A DNA stretch of 64,000 bases, taken from a bacterium. GTDB lineage: Bacteria; Pseudomonadota; Alphaproteobacteria; Caulobacterales; Caulobacteraceae. Numbering within the stretch: position 1 is the first letter of the stretch; each line of letters starts with the position of its first letter. A program made the position numbers and the translations under genes. Under the pieces are notes generated by a model, which saw only the letters and a program-made list of their open reading frames with translations, did no database searches and was not told the DNA's origin. The stretch lies in assembly GCA_030824495.1 (NCBI GenBank), contig JAVBXP010000021.1, positions 62,001 to 126,000 of the forward strand, written 5' to 3'. Below are positions 7,634-17,106 of the stretch, in pieces.

Positions 7634-10468
7634 ATGTTGAATACTCTGCACTTGCGGAGCCTACTGATCGTGGGCGCGTCTGCGGCGGCAATGAGTACAG
7701 TGGCGTCGCCGGCCTTGGCCCAGAACGTTATCCAGGAATTGGTCGTCACCGCGCAAAAGCGAGAGGAGGCGTTGCAAGACGTTCCGATCGCCGTGTCTGC
7801 GTTCGACCAGGAAGCCCTGCAGAAGGGCAAGATCGACGGCGGCCCCAACCTCGTCCTCGCCGTCCCCAATGTGAACTTCTCCAAGGGGAACTTCACCGGC
7901 TACAACTTCCAGATCCGGGGCATCGGCTCCAAGTTGGTCGCGGGCTCCGGTGACGCCGGCACCGGCATCCACCTGAACAACGCCCCGCTGATTTCGAACA
8001 ACCTGTTCGAGACCGAGTTCTACGACATGGAACGGGTCGAAGTGCTGCGCGGCCCTCAGGGCACGCTTTACGGACGCAACGCCACCGGCGGGGTGGTCAA
8101 CCTGATCACCGCCAAGCCGACGGATGAGTTCGAAGCCTTGATTCGCGGCGAGATCGGCAACTTCAGCACCCGCAAGCTGCGCGGGATGGTGAACCTTCCG
8201 CTCGGCGACACCTTCGCCCTGCGTCTGGCGGGCACCTATTTGAAGCGCGACGGCTTCGGGACCAATCTTGTCACCGGCCACGATGCGGACGACCGGGATC
8301 TATACGGCCTGCGCGCGACCCTAAGCTTCGAGCCCACCGAAGAATTCCATGCCTACTTCCTGATCGATCACTTCAATGAAGAGGACAATCGCTCCCGGAT
8401 CGGCAAGCAGTTCTGCACCAAGGACACCGGACCGGCCAACATCGGCGGCCTGGGATACTCCACCGCCGCGGGCGGCCTGATCGGACAGATCCAGCGCGGC
8501 CTCTTCAGTCAGGGCTGCCTGGCCACCTCGCTCTACTCGCCAAACGTCCTGGGAACGGTCAACTCGCAGGGCACGCTGGGGGGCCTGTTCGGCGCCTTGG
8601 GCGGCTTCCAGACCGGCGACGCCTACGCCGGCAAGATGCAGACGCAAGACGTGCGCGACATCGAGTCGACCTTCGACCCGATCTATCGCTCCAAGACCGA
8701 CATCTACCAGTTCAACGTCGACTGGGACCTGACCGAGAATCTGCGGTTGAACTGGTTGGTGGCCTACACCGACTTCGAGCTGTTCACGCGCCAGGACTAC
8801 AACCGCTACGTTCCCAGCAACGCGTTCAACAGCTCGCCAAACCCTGTGAACGCCTTCGCCGCCGTACCCGGCTATGGCGCGCTATACGCCAGCCTGTTCC
8901 CCGGCGGCGTGATCAACGACCCGCAGAACTCGCCCTACAACCGCTTCACCACGAGCGACATCTCCTCGGCTGAGACGACGCAGTGGAACCACGAGTTGCG
9001 ACTGCAGTCGGCGTATGATGGGCCGTTCAACTTCAACCTCGGCGCCAATATGCTGCGGTATCAGGCGACCGGCGACTACTACGTGATGTTCAACACGGGG
9101 ACCGGCTACTACCAGATCAACAACGTGCTCACGACGGGCAACCCCAACTGCGTGGGCGCCGCGCCTTGCATCACTGTCGATCCGAACAGCGACCCCGACC
9201 GTAGCGGCCGCAACTATTACGACTCCTACGGTCCTTACGATCTCGCCTCGCACGCCTTCTTCGGCGAGTTCTATTGGCAGATGAACGACACCTTCAAGTG
9301 GACCCTCGGGCTCCGCTACACTGACGACAAGAAGGAAGTCGAAAACCACCAGGTCGCGCTCGGCGTCCCCGGCATCGGCCCCGGCGGCCCGCTGCCCGGC
9401 ACCCCGGACATCCTGAAGGTCCAGTTCCAGGAAACCACTGGCCGCTTCGGCTTCGACTGGAAGCCTGACTTCAGCTTCACCGACGACACCTTGCTCTACG
9501 CCTTCTACTCGCGTGGCTATAAGGCCGGGGGCCTGAACTCGCCCTGCAGCGGCGGCGGCGGCGTCATCTGCGGCCCGGCGACCTTCGATCCGGAGTTCGT
9601 CAACGCCATCGAGATCGGGGCGAAGAACACCATCCTCAACGGCACGATGACCTTGAACGCCACGGCCTTCCACTATGACTACAAGGGCTACCAGGTCTCC
9701 AAGATCATCAACCGCGCCTCCACCAACGAAAACATCGACGCCAAGATCAAGGGCGTGGAGTTGGAGTCGGTCTGGCAACCGCTGCAGGGCCTGCGCCTGA
9801 ACGCCGCCATCGGCTGGCTCGACACCGAGATCGCCAGCGGCCAATCGATCGACACCTTCAATCGCACCCAGAGCAATCCGAACCTGGTGGTGATCAAGTC
9901 GAGCGCGGCCTCCAATTGCGTGATCGACATGGTTGCGGCCCAGACCGCCCTGAGCATCTCGAACACGCTTGGCAATCCGTTCGCCCTGCTCAGCGCCTGC
10001 ACCCCGGCCTCCACGGCCGGCGCGGGCACGAACATCGGCGGCGGCGCGCTCGCGGTCGGGACCAACGCCTTCGGCGGCCTGGTCAGCGACGGCGTGCCGG
10101 TCAGCCTGGATGGCCGGGAACTGCCGAACGCCCCGCATTGGACGATCTCTCTGGGCGCCCAGTACACGATCGAGTTCGGCAACAACTGGTCGGCCACGCT
10201 GCGCGGCGACTACTACAAGCAGACCGACACCTATGCTCGGATCTACAACGCCGAGACCGACAAGATCGATGGCTGGCAGAACGTCAACCTGACGCTCACC
10301 ATCGCCAACCCGGAATCCGGTTGGGAAATTGGCGCCTTCGTCAAAAATGCTACGGACGAGGAAGCCATCACCGACTTCTACCTGACCGACGACTCTTCCG
10401 GCCTGTTCCGGAACGCCTTCTACACCGAACCACGGACCTACGGCGTCTCGCTCCAGAAGCGTTTCTGA
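7634..10468 (+). CDS. TonB-dependent receptor (first of two)
   Basis: The product is 944 residues. It has an N-terminal signal peptide (about residues 1-29, ending SPALAQ), then a plug domain with the ELVVTAQKREEALQDVP segment, the LRGPQGTLYGRNATGG plug motif and a long beta-barrel ending in Phe (LQKRF). These proteins import scarce ligands across the outer membrane using TonB energy. The SAA-type extracellular loops are long and include several Cys. No substrate-specific neighbour is present, so the ligand is unknown. The start at 7634 is supported by GGAGG eight bases upstream; the longer frame to 7541 lacks this. The mature N-terminus reads directly into the TonB-box-like region. Confidence 0.92.
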   Translation: MLNTLHLRSLLIVGASAAAMSTVASPALAQNVIQELVVTAQKREEALQDVPIAVSAFDQEALQKGKIDGGPNLVLAVPNVNFSKGNFTGYNFQIRGIGSKLVAGSGDAGTGIHLNNAPLISNNLFETEFYDMERVEVLRGPQGTLYGRNATGGVVNLITAKPTDEFEALIRGEIGNFSTRKLRGMVNLPLGDTFALRLAGTYLKRDGFGTNLVTGHDADDRDLYGLRATLSFEPTEEFHAYFLIDHFNEEDNRSRIGKQFCTKDTGPANIGGLGYSTAAGGLIGQIQRGLFSQGCLATSLYSPNVLGTVNSQGTLGGLFGALGGFQTGDAYAGKMQTQDVRDIESTFDPIYRSKTDIYQFNVDWDLTENLRLNWLVAYTDFELFTRQDYNRYVPSNAFNSSPNPVNAFAAVPGYGALYASLFPGGVINDPQNSPYNRFTTSDISSAETTQWNHELRLQSAYDGPFNFNLGANMLRYQATGDYYVMFNTGTGYYQINNVLTTGNPNCVGAAPCITVDPNSDPDRSGRNYYDSYGPYDLASHAFFGEFYWQMNDTFKWTLGLRYTDDKKEVENHQVALGVPGIGPGGPLPGTPDILKVQFQETTGRFGFDWKPDFSFTDDTLLYAFYSRGYKAGGLNSPCSGGGGVICGPATFDPEFVNAIEIGAKNTILNGTMTLNATAFHYDYKGYQVSKIINRASTNENIDAKIKGVELESVWQPLQGLRLNAAIGWLDTEIASGQSIDTFNRTQSNPNLVVIKSSAASNCVIDMVAAQTALSISNTLGNPFALLSACTPASTAGAGTNIGGGALAVGTNAFGGLVSDGVPVSLDGRELPNAPHWTISLGAQYTIEFGNNWSATLRGDYYKQTDTYARIYNAETDKIDGWQNVNLTLTIANPESGWEIGAFVKNATDEEAITDFYLTDDSSGLFRNAFYTEPRTYGVSLQKRF

Positions 10469-10498
10469 TCACCTCACCATCTCAGCCAACAACCTTTG

Positions 10499-10525
10499 CC
10501 GCCGCCCCTCGGGGCGGCGGTTTTT
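10499..10525 (+). terminator. Rho-independent terminator after first TonB receptor
   Basis: A perfect 9-bp G+C stem (10499-10507 with 10512-10520) closes a CTCG tetraloop and is followed by five T residues. It lies 31 bp after the receptor stop codon. Confidence 0.9.
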
Positions 10526-10863
10526 CTTTGCGCCGATGACGGCCCGCAAGCCGATTTGTAGGACGGGTACGGCGCGCTTCCCCTAGGGCGACCACGCAAT
10601 CCCTGTTTCCATTTGATTCATCGTTACGTCAAAGAACGATGGTCAGTTTTGTACATGCGATTTGAAAGCGCGGTATTTCCGCCACAGAACGCCGGAAGCT
10701 CAACTGAATCGCGATCAGTTATCGGGCTTAATATTGACGCCGCCGAGAGTGGGACCGAGGGTCCGCTCAAGCCGGCGCCTCCCCGCGCCGGACCTTCACT
10801 TCATACGCATCACGCGGGCGGATTCAGAGGGTGCACCAGCCCCGCCGCCCTGGGAGGATACTG
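10526..10863. other. 338-bp intergenic region before second TonB receptor
   Basis: There is no convincing gene in this stretch. It should carry the promoter of the second receptor, since a strong terminator precedes it. It contains an inverted repeat at 10619-10641 (listed separately) and a GGGAGGA ribosome binding site at 10852-10858, five bases before the ATG at 10864. Confidence 0.6.
10619..10641. promoter_or_regulatory. Inverted repeat CATCGTT-N9-AACGATG, candidate operator
   Basis: The two seven-base arms are exactly complementary, with a nine-base spacer. The site lies about 220 bp upstream of the second TonB receptor start, in its probable promoter region. It could bind a dimeric regulator; the identity is unknown. 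Confidence 0.35.
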
Positions 10864-13401
10864 ATGTCCAATAAAGCTCCGCGCCTGCGGACCTTGCTTG
10901 CCTTGAGCGCGTCGGCCCTGACGCTCTCGGCGATCTCGGCCCCGGCCTACGCCCAAGAGACCGAAAGCTTCCAGATCGAAGAACTGGTCGTCACCGCTGA
11001 AAAGCGCGAACAGGCGCTGCAGGACGTACCGGTCGCCGTGTCGGCCTACACCTCGCAACAGCGCGACATCCGCGGGATGACCAACATCCAGGATTTCGTG
11101 AACTTCACGCCTGGCATGAACTATTCCGGCACCGACCGCGTCTCGCTGCGCGGGGCCGGCCGCAACACATTCTACATCGGCAACGATCCGGGCGTCGCGA
11201 GCTACACCGACGGCTTCTACTCGGCTTCGTCGTCGGAACTGTTCAAGAGCTCGCTGTTTGTCGAGCGCACCGAAATTCTCCGCGGTCCGCAAGGCACGCT
11301 GTACGGCCGCAACGCCATGGGCGGCGCCGTCAACACCATCTCCAAGCGCCCGTCGCACGACTTCGGCGGTGAGATCCGCGCCGGCTACGCCAACTACGAT
11401 CGCACGAAGATCGAAGGAACGGTTTCGATCCCGGTCGCCGAGAACCTCCGCTTCAAGATCGGCGGTTCGCAGGACTGGCAGCGCGAAGGCTTCATCAAGA
11501 ACCTCGGCGACGGCAACGACGCTGGCACGATCAAGCGCACCTATTTCGAAATCCAGGGTGAAGCAGAGCTCGGCGACAACCTCAACATCTGGGCGCGCTA
11601 CAGCCGCTCGAATTGGGACGACAGCACCGGCGTCGGCGACCGTCTCGCCAACCTGATCACGCCCTATGACACCACCCGCCCGTTCCAGCCGATCGGCGGC
11701 CTGGTTCCCAATGGTCAGTTCGGCGCGGCTATTCCGAACCCGGGCGTCAACGATCCCTACAAGCAGTGGACCAACCGCGACGGCTACGGCCAACTACGCG
11801 GCAACAACCTGTTCACCACCACGATCAGCTACGATCTGGGCTGGGCCGAACTGAAGTACATCGGCGGCTTCCAGCAGTACAACTACCAGACCGGCGGCGA
11901 CTATGACGCCACCAACACCACCACCTCCTATGCATCCGGCGCGCTCGGAACGCAGGTCTTCAGCGATCAGACGACCGACTTCAACGAGCACAAGAAGTAC
12001 TACTCGAACGAGATCAACCTGACCTCGAACAGCGACGGCCCGCTCAACTGGATCGTCGGCCTCTACCAATACCAAGAGCAATACCGTCAGCGCATTCAAC
12101 TGGGCAGCCCACTGCAAGCCCAACTTGGCGCGCCGAGCTTCTACTACGGCTCGATCAATGGTCAGGCCGCCGCCGCCACGTCGCTGGCGGCAGCGGGTCT
12201 CTCCGCCACCAACCCGTCGCGTAACTTCGCCGACAACCAGGCAGAGCTGGAATCCAAGGCCTGGGCCGTGTTCGGTCAAAGCACCTACAAGTTCAACGAC
12301 CAGTGGGCCATCACCGCCGGCCTGCGCTACACGAAGGACGAGAAGGACGGCTTCGAATCCCAACGCCTGGTGCTGTTCAACCCGACGGGCGCCTTTGGCC
12401 CCGCGGCGGTCGACGTCTCCAGCGACATGGACCCGACCAAGCCCGGCGTTCAGAACTATCGCAACCTGTCGGACAGCTGGAGCGCCGTCACCGGCACCCT
12501 GAACCTCGACTGGACCCCGGACGACGACACGCTCGTCTATGCGAAGTACAGCCGCGGCTATAAGTCGGGCGGCTTCCTGCTCGGCACCCTGGCCGCCAAG
12601 CCGACCGCCGACGAAGAAGCGGTCAACGCCTACGAACTCGGCATGAAGAAGACCATCGGCGGTCGTCTGATCCTGAACGCCGCTGCCTTCTACAATGACT
12701 TCGAGGGCCTGCAGCTCAACCTGTCGCAGCTGAATGCGGCCGGCACCGCCGCCTCGAACAACTTCGTGAACGTCGACGCCGAAGCCTACGGCCTGGAACT
12801 GGAAGCCACCTGGCAACCGATCCAGCCGCTGCAGATCTCCGCCTCCTACGGCTACCTGCACACCGAAATCACCAAGGGTTGCTGCTTCTACGACCCTGCG
12901 GATCCGAGCGCTCTGAAGTCGACGGCCCGTCCCAGCGGCGGCACAGCGGTCAACAATGGCGTTCTGTTCCGCTTCCAGGACCTGGCCGGCTCGAAGATCT
13001 ATCAGTCTCCGGAAAACAAGTTCGCCCTGAACGCCAACTACACCTTCGACTTCACGCCGGGCTCGTTGATCCTCTCGGGGACCTACACCTGGACCGACGA
13101 GACGACCTATCAGCCCTTCGATAACCCCGACTTCGCCGTGCCGGCCTATGGCACCGCCGATCTGCGGGTTCTGTGGAAGGACGCCCAGGACCGTTACTCG
13201 CTGATCGGTTACGTGAAGAACGTCACCGACGAGGAAGGCTTCACCTCGACCTCCTCGACCAACCCGACCGCGGTGTTCGCCGATCCGAACCCTGGGCTCA
13301 CGGTTGGCGGCACGACGTACCTGCGTCAGACCAGCACCTCGATCACGCGCGGCCTGATCCAGCCGCGGACCTACGGCGTCGAGCTGCAATACCGCTTCTA
13401 A
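10864..13401 (+). CDS. TonB-dependent receptor (second of two)
   Basis: The product is 845 residues. A signal peptide (about residues 1-31, ending APAYAQ) is followed by a plug domain with ELVVTAEKREQALQDVP and LRGPQGTLYGRNAMGG, then a beta-barrel ending in an aromatic residue (ELQYRF). It is an outer-membrane active transporter of unknown ligand. It is a divergent paralogue of the preceding receptor, sharing the plug motif and C-terminal RTYGV segment, with different extracellular loops. The ATG at 10864 is chosen because GGGAGGA lies upstream; the longer frame from 10831 would bury the signal peptide. Terminators on both sides suggest a separate transcript. Confidence 0.92.
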   Translation: MSNKAPRLRTLLALSASALTLSAISAPAYAQETESFQIEELVVTAEKREQALQDVPVAVSAYTSQQRDIRGMTNIQDFVNFTPGMNYSGTDRVSLRGAGRNTFYIGNDPGVASYTDGFYSASSSELFKSSLFVERTEILRGPQGTLYGRNAMGGAVNTISKRPSHDFGGEIRAGYANYDRTKIEGTVSIPVAENLRFKIGGSQDWQREGFIKNLGDGNDAGTIKRTYFEIQGEAELGDNLNIWARYSRSNWDDSTGVGDRLANLITPYDTTRPFQPIGGLVPNGQFGAAIPNPGVNDPYKQWTNRDGYGQLRGNNLFTTTISYDLGWAELKYIGGFQQYNYQTGGDYDATNTTTSYASGALGTQVFSDQTTDFNEHKKYYSNEINLTSNSDGPLNWIVGLYQYQEQYRQRIQLGSPLQAQLGAPSFYYGSINGQAAAATSLAAAGLSATNPSRNFADNQAELESKAWAVFGQSTYKFNDQWAITAGLRYTKDEKDGFESQRLVLFNPTGAFGPAAVDVSSDMDPTKPGVQNYRNLSDSWSAVTGTLNLDWTPDDDTLVYAKYSRGYKSGGFLLGTLAAKPTADEEAVNAYELGMKKTIGGRLILNAAAFYNDFEGLQLNLSQLNAAGTAASNNFVNVDAEAYGLELEATWQPIQPLQISASYGYLHTEITKGCCFYDPADPSALKSTARPSGGTAVNNGVLFRFQDLAGSKIYQSPENKFALNANYTFDFTPGSLILSGTYTWTDETTYQPFDNPDFAVPAYGTADLRVLWKDAQDRYSLIGYVKNVTDEEGFTSTSSTNPTAVFADPNPGLTVGGTTYLRQTSTSITRGLIQPRTYGVELQYRF

Positions 13402-13428
13402 GACCGCGAAAATCCGAAACAGAGCGAA

Positions 13429-13461
13429 GGCGGCGGGAGCGATCCCGCCGCCCTTGCTTTG
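13429..13461 (+). terminator. Terminator-like hairpin after second TonB receptor
   Basis: A perfect 10-bp G+C stem (13429-13438 with 13443-13452) closes a GCGA tetraloop, followed by a T-rich but interrupted tail (CTTGCTTTG). It begins 28 bp after the stop codon. Confidence 0.8.
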
Positions 13462-13549
13462 TCGGGAACCCCACATTTATTTTCGCGCCCGCGTCAAATG
13501 ACCGCTAACCCCCAGGTGGAATTTAACGTCTCCGCAAGCGCTTAGGCCC

Positions 13550-14689
13550 ATGGTGAGCATAAGTTCCCCCAGGACCTCGGCGTTCATGTCCCTGCCCGAA
13601 TTTTTCTTCGAGCGCGTAACCAGCGAGATCCATCAGCAGATGGAAGGCGTGCTCGCGCTGGCCGAACGCTTGGCCCGTCAGCCGGTCGGCGCCGACGCCC
13701 AGGCCTGCATCGCGGGGGTCGCCGAGGCCGCGCGCGCCGTACGCCAAATTCTTTCGTCTTCGACCGACCTCAAGACCGCCTCGTCCGAGGGGCTGCATTT
13801 CGATCTCCAGCCAAAGCGCGCGGCCGAACTGGCTGACGAAGTCCAAGCCAGGTGGCAGGATCGCGCCACCGATGGCGGCGTCACCCTGCTGGTCTCCTAT
13901 GACGGCGACCCCGACGCCCTGATCATGGCCGACACGATCCGGATGCATCAGGTCTTCGACGCCTTCATCGCCCAGGCCTTGGCCAGCGTCCGAAGGGGCG
14001 CGGTCGAAGTCAGCCTGAAGACCACCGCCGACGGCGACATCGCCCATCTGGAAGGCCGCGTGCGCGGCGGCGGCGACCGGGTGATGGGCGACCGCGCCCT
14101 CGACATCCGCGAAATCGAGGCCCTGTTCGGCCTGGAGACGGCCCTGGGCGTGGCGCTCGGCCGCAACATCGTCGAGGCCATGAACGGCACCGTCCGCTCG
14201 GAAGTGAATGTCGGGGCCGGCGAGACCCTGGTGTTCGAAGTCGCCGTGCCCAGCGCCAAACCCGTCGTCGAGGCCGAAGAGACCCTTCACCAGTCGGAAC
14301 GCGCCGCCCATATCCTCGTGGTCGACGACAACGCCACCAACCGCATGGTCGCCGAGACCCTCTGCGAGATGTTCGATTGCACCTCGGAGTCGGCGACGGA
14401 CGGCGTCGAAGCCCTTGAGGCGGCGCGGACCGGTCGGTTCGACCTGATCCTGATGGATATCAAGATGCCGCGGATGGATGGGGTGACCGCCACGCGCGAG
14501 ATCCGGGCCCTGCCCGGCGCGGCCGGCCGGGTGCCGATTATCGCCCTGACCGCCAACGCCGATCCGGAAGACGCCGCCGGATACCTGAAGGCCGGCATGA
14601 ACGGCGTCGTCGAAAAGCCGATGAAGCCCGAGAACTTGCTGCGCGCGCTGCAAGAAAACCTCGCCGAAGGCGACGCTGCCGCTGCGTAA
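13550..14689 (+). CDS. Degenerate histidine kinase fused to a receiver domain
   Basis: The 379-residue product has no transmembrane or PAS segment. Residues ~1-90 look like a dimerisation helix region without the canonical HE(I/L)RTP phosphorylation motif. Residues ~95-245 resemble an HATPase domain, but the N-box Asn is not recognisable (IRMHQVFDAFIAQ) and the G1 box is degraded (RGGGDRV); only a terminal GRNIVEAMNGTV segment is well kept. Residues ~258-375 form an intact receiver: DDN pair, phospho-acceptor Asp303 in MDIKMP, TAN Thr and VEKP Lys. I infer a pseudokinase scaffold with a phosphorylatable receiver. The start could instead be the ATG at 13586 (MSLPEFF). Confidence 0.75.
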   Translation: MVSISSPRTSAFMSLPEFFFERVTSEIHQQMEGVLALAERLARQPVGADAQACIAGVAEAARAVRQILSSSTDLKTASSEGLHFDLQPKRAAELADEVQARWQDRATDGGVTLLVSYDGDPDALIMADTIRMHQVFDAFIAQALASVRRGAVEVSLKTTADGDIAHLEGRVRGGGDRVMGDRALDIREIEALFGLETALGVALGRNIVEAMNGTVRSEVNVGAGETLVFEVAVPSAKPVVEAEETLHQSERAAHILVVDDNATNRMVAETLCEMFDCTSESATDGVEALEAARTGRFDLILMDIKMPRMDGVTATREIRALPGAAGRVPIIALTANADPEDAAGYLKAGMNGVVEKPMKPENLLRALQENLAEGDAAAA

Positions 14690-14728
14690 GGGCCTAGGCA
14701 GCACGCTGAGGCCGGGCCATCGTTCCCG

Positions 14729-15349
14729 ATGGCCTCATTCTACGAACGTCGCATCCTGCCCGCGCTGCTGACCCGCGCCTGCTCTTCCCCTCCGATGATG
14801 AAGCAGCGCGCCAAGATTGTGCCGCTGGCCACTGGCCGGGTGCTGGAGCTCGGGATCGGCATGGGCCTTAACCTGGGCTTCTACAATCCAGTCGCGGTCG
14901 AGAGCGTCACCGGGGTTGATCCGGCCCCGGAACTGCGCGCCCTGGCCGAGACCGCGCCCCGCGATCCCAGGCTCAAGGTGTCCGTCGCCGACGGAACGGC
15001 CGAGGCGCTGCCGTTCGATAACGCAGCCTTCGACACCGTAGTCTGCACCTTCACCCTCTGCTCGGTCCACAACCCAGCCAGGGCGCTGGCCGAAGCACGG
15101 CGAGTGCTGAAGCCTGGGGGACGGTTCCTCTTCTGCGAGCACGGTCTCGCGCCGGACGCAGGCGTGGCGAAGTGGCAACGGCGCGTGGAGCCGATCTGGA
15201 AGCGGTTGGCCGGTGGATGCTGCCTTACCCGGCCGATCGCGGCGGCGATTGGAGATTCCGGTTTCCACGTCGAACGGGTCCAGACGATGTATGTGCCTGG
15301 AACGCCGCGCATCGCCGGCTGGAACGAGTGGGGCGAAGCGCGCGCGTAA
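14729..15349 (+). CDS. Class I SAM-dependent methyltransferase
   Basis: The product is 206 residues. The SAM-binding glycine motif LELGIGMGLNLGFY lies about residues 38-51, a GVDPAPELRA acidic turn follows, and the motif ALPFDNAAFDTVVCTF with the later RRVLKPGGRFLFCEHG is typical of type 11 methyltransferases. The overall pattern, including the C-terminal RPIAAAIGDSGF, resembles METTL7-like or phospholipid/thiol methyltransferase relatives. The methyl acceptor is not evident. The gene follows the pseudokinase gene by 39 bp in the same direction and could be on the same transcript. Confidence 0.85.
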   Translation: MASFYERRILPALLTRACSSPPMMKQRAKIVPLATGRVLELGIGMGLNLGFYNPVAVESVTGVDPAPELRALAETAPRDPRLKVSVADGTAEALPFDNAAFDTVVCTFTLCSVHNPARALAEARRVLKPGGRFLFCEHGLAPDAGVAKWQRRVEPIWKRLAGGCCLTRPIAAAIGDSGFHVERVQTMYVPGTPRIAGWNEWGEARA

Positions 15350-15406
15350 ATCGTTTCGCAACGCCAAATCCATACGAGTGAACGTCAACGCCGTTGGGTG
15401 TAGGAC

Positions 15407-17101
15407 GTGGATCAGTTGTCGAACACGCCCGCCCTAGGTCTCCCTCGGAACGCGCCTATGTTTGAGTCCAACGCTGCCGATCGCCAGAACTTCCTGAACG
15501 CCGACCAGCGCGGACCGCTTGTCGCCGGCAAGGACAGCTTCACCATCGCAGAGGCTGCCGACCAACTCATTCGAAGTGCGCCCGGCTGGTCTGCGCTCGG
15601 CGCCCCGGCTAGCCTCACTTACGGGTTCCGCTCCAACGCGCCCTCCACCATGCCCGACGACACGACGGGCTTCTCACGCTTCAACTCCACCCAGATAGCC
15701 CAGGCCGAACTGGCGCTGGCGGGGTGGAGCGACGCAGCCAACATCACCTTCACGCGGATCGGCTTCGGCGCGGCCGGGGAAAGCGCCTACACCGACCAGG
15801 CCACAATACTGCTGGCCAACTATTCCTCAGGCTCCGACACCGCGACCGCCTTCGCCTACTATCCAGGCTCGACAATGTGGGCTTCGGCCGCCGGCGACGT
15901 CTGGGTCAACATCACCTCCGGATCGAATGCCGCCCCGACCACCGGCAACTACGGCGCCATGGTCCTGGTCCACGAACTTGGCCACGCGATCGGCATCGCC
16001 CATCCCGCCGACTACCAGTCTGAGGACTCCCCCACCTACGCGAACGATGCGGCCTATTACGAGGACTCTCGGCAGTTCACGGTGATGAGCTACTTCAGCG
16101 AGAGCAACACCGGCGCGTCCTTCGGCGGCCGTTACTCCGCCGCGCCACTCCTCGATGACATCGCCGCCGTCCAGCTCGAATACGGCGCCAATATGAGCAC
16201 CCGGACCGGCGACACGGTCTACGGCTTCAATTCCAATGCGGGCCGACCGTGGTTCGAAGCCTCCAGCACGACGGCGAAGTTGATCTTCGCCGCGTGGGAC
16301 GCGGGCGGCAACGACACCTTCGATTTCTCCGGCTTTTCCAACAGCCAGACCATCGACCTGCGGGCCGGCCACTTCTCCAGCGTCGGCGGGTTGACCGGCA
16401 ACGTCGCCGTCGCGGCGGGAGCGACGATCGAGAACGCCATTGGCGGCTCGGGGGCCGATGCGATCACCGGAAATGCCGCGGCCAACGCGCTGAACGGCGC
16501 GGCTGGCGATGATGTTGTCTACGGCGGCGCCGGAGGCGACACCATCACCGGCGGAGACGGCCGAGACTTTTTGCGCGGCGAGGAAGGCGACGACTATCTG
16601 GCCGGCGGCGCGGCGTTCGACGACATGCACGGCAATATGGGCGCCGACACCCTCTATGGCGGCCAGGGCGACGACTGGGTGGTCGGAGGCAAGGACAACG
16701 ACCTGCTCCATGGCGAGCTGGGCTTGGACCTTGTCTACGGCAACATGGGCAATGACATCCTCTATGCCGGCGAGGGCGCTGACGTCCTGCGTGGCGGTCA
16801 GGACAATGACGTCATGTATGGCGAAGCTGGCGACGACTGGCTGTCAGGGGACCGCGGCGACGACACCATCTTGGGCGGGAGCGGGGCCGACAGCTTCCAT
16901 ACCTGGGGAGCCGCCGACCTCGACCGGGTCATGGACTTCAACCGCGCGGAGGGCGACCAGGTCCTCGTCAGTGAAGGGGCGGCCTACAGCTTCGCCCAGG
17001 TCGGCGCCGACGTGGTGGTCAACATCAGCGGCGGCGCCCAAATGGTGCTCGTCGGCGTCAATGCGACCTCGCTGACCGACGGCTGGATCGTCTCGATTTA
17101 G
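15407..17101 (+). CDS. Serralysin-like M10 metalloprotease with RTX calcium-binding repeats
   Basis: The product is 564 residues. The catalytic zinc motif HELGHAIGIAH spans residues 189-199, and the Met-turn VMSYF (226-230) supplies the extra Tyr ligand of serralysins. From about residue 346 to 490 there are tandem RTX nonapeptides (GGxGxDxx type, e.g. GGSGADAI, GGAGGDTI), which bind calcium and fold outside the cell. There is no Sec signal, so type I secretion by a C-terminal signal is expected. No ABC exporter, membrane fusion protein or protease inhibitor gene is nearby. The start is a GTG at 15407; ATG at 15458 (MFESNAAD) is an alternative, and neither has a clear ribosome binding site. 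Confidence 0.9.
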   Translation: MDQLSNTPALGLPRNAPMFESNAADRQNFLNADQRGPLVAGKDSFTIAEAADQLIRSAPGWSALGAPASLTYGFRSNAPSTMPDDTTGFSRFNSTQIAQAELALAGWSDAANITFTRIGFGAAGESAYTDQATILLANYSSGSDTATAFAYYPGSTMWASAAGDVWVNITSGSNAAPTTGNYGAMVLVHELGHAIGIAHPADYQSEDSPTYANDAAYYEDSRQFTVMSYFSESNTGASFGGRYSAAPLLDDIAAVQLEYGANMSTRTGDTVYGFNSNAGRPWFEASSTTAKLIFAAWDAGGNDTFDFSGFSNSQTIDLRAGHFSSVGGLTGNVAVAAGATIENAIGGSGADAITGNAAANALNGAAGDDVVYGGAGGDTITGGDGRDFLRGEEGDDYLAGGAAFDDMHGNMGADTLYGGQGDDWVVGGKDNDLLHGELGLDLVYGNMGNDILYAGEGADVLRGGQDNDVMYGEAGDDWLSGDRGDDTILGGSGADSFHTWGAADLDRVMDFNRAEGDQVLVSEGAAYSFAQVGADVVVNISGGAQMVLVGVNATSLTDGWIVSI

Positions 17102-17106
17102 AAAAC

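Noticed and set aside
8882..10138. Long open frame on the minus strand across the first TonB receptor
   Set aside because: It is the antisense shadow of a high-GC receptor gene; it has low-complexity Arg/Val/Gly-rich sequence and no start signal.
11794..13476. 560-residue minus-strand frame across the second TonB receptor
   Set aside because: It is a mirror frame of the receptor, with repetitive Val/Gly/Arg content and no homology that I recognise.
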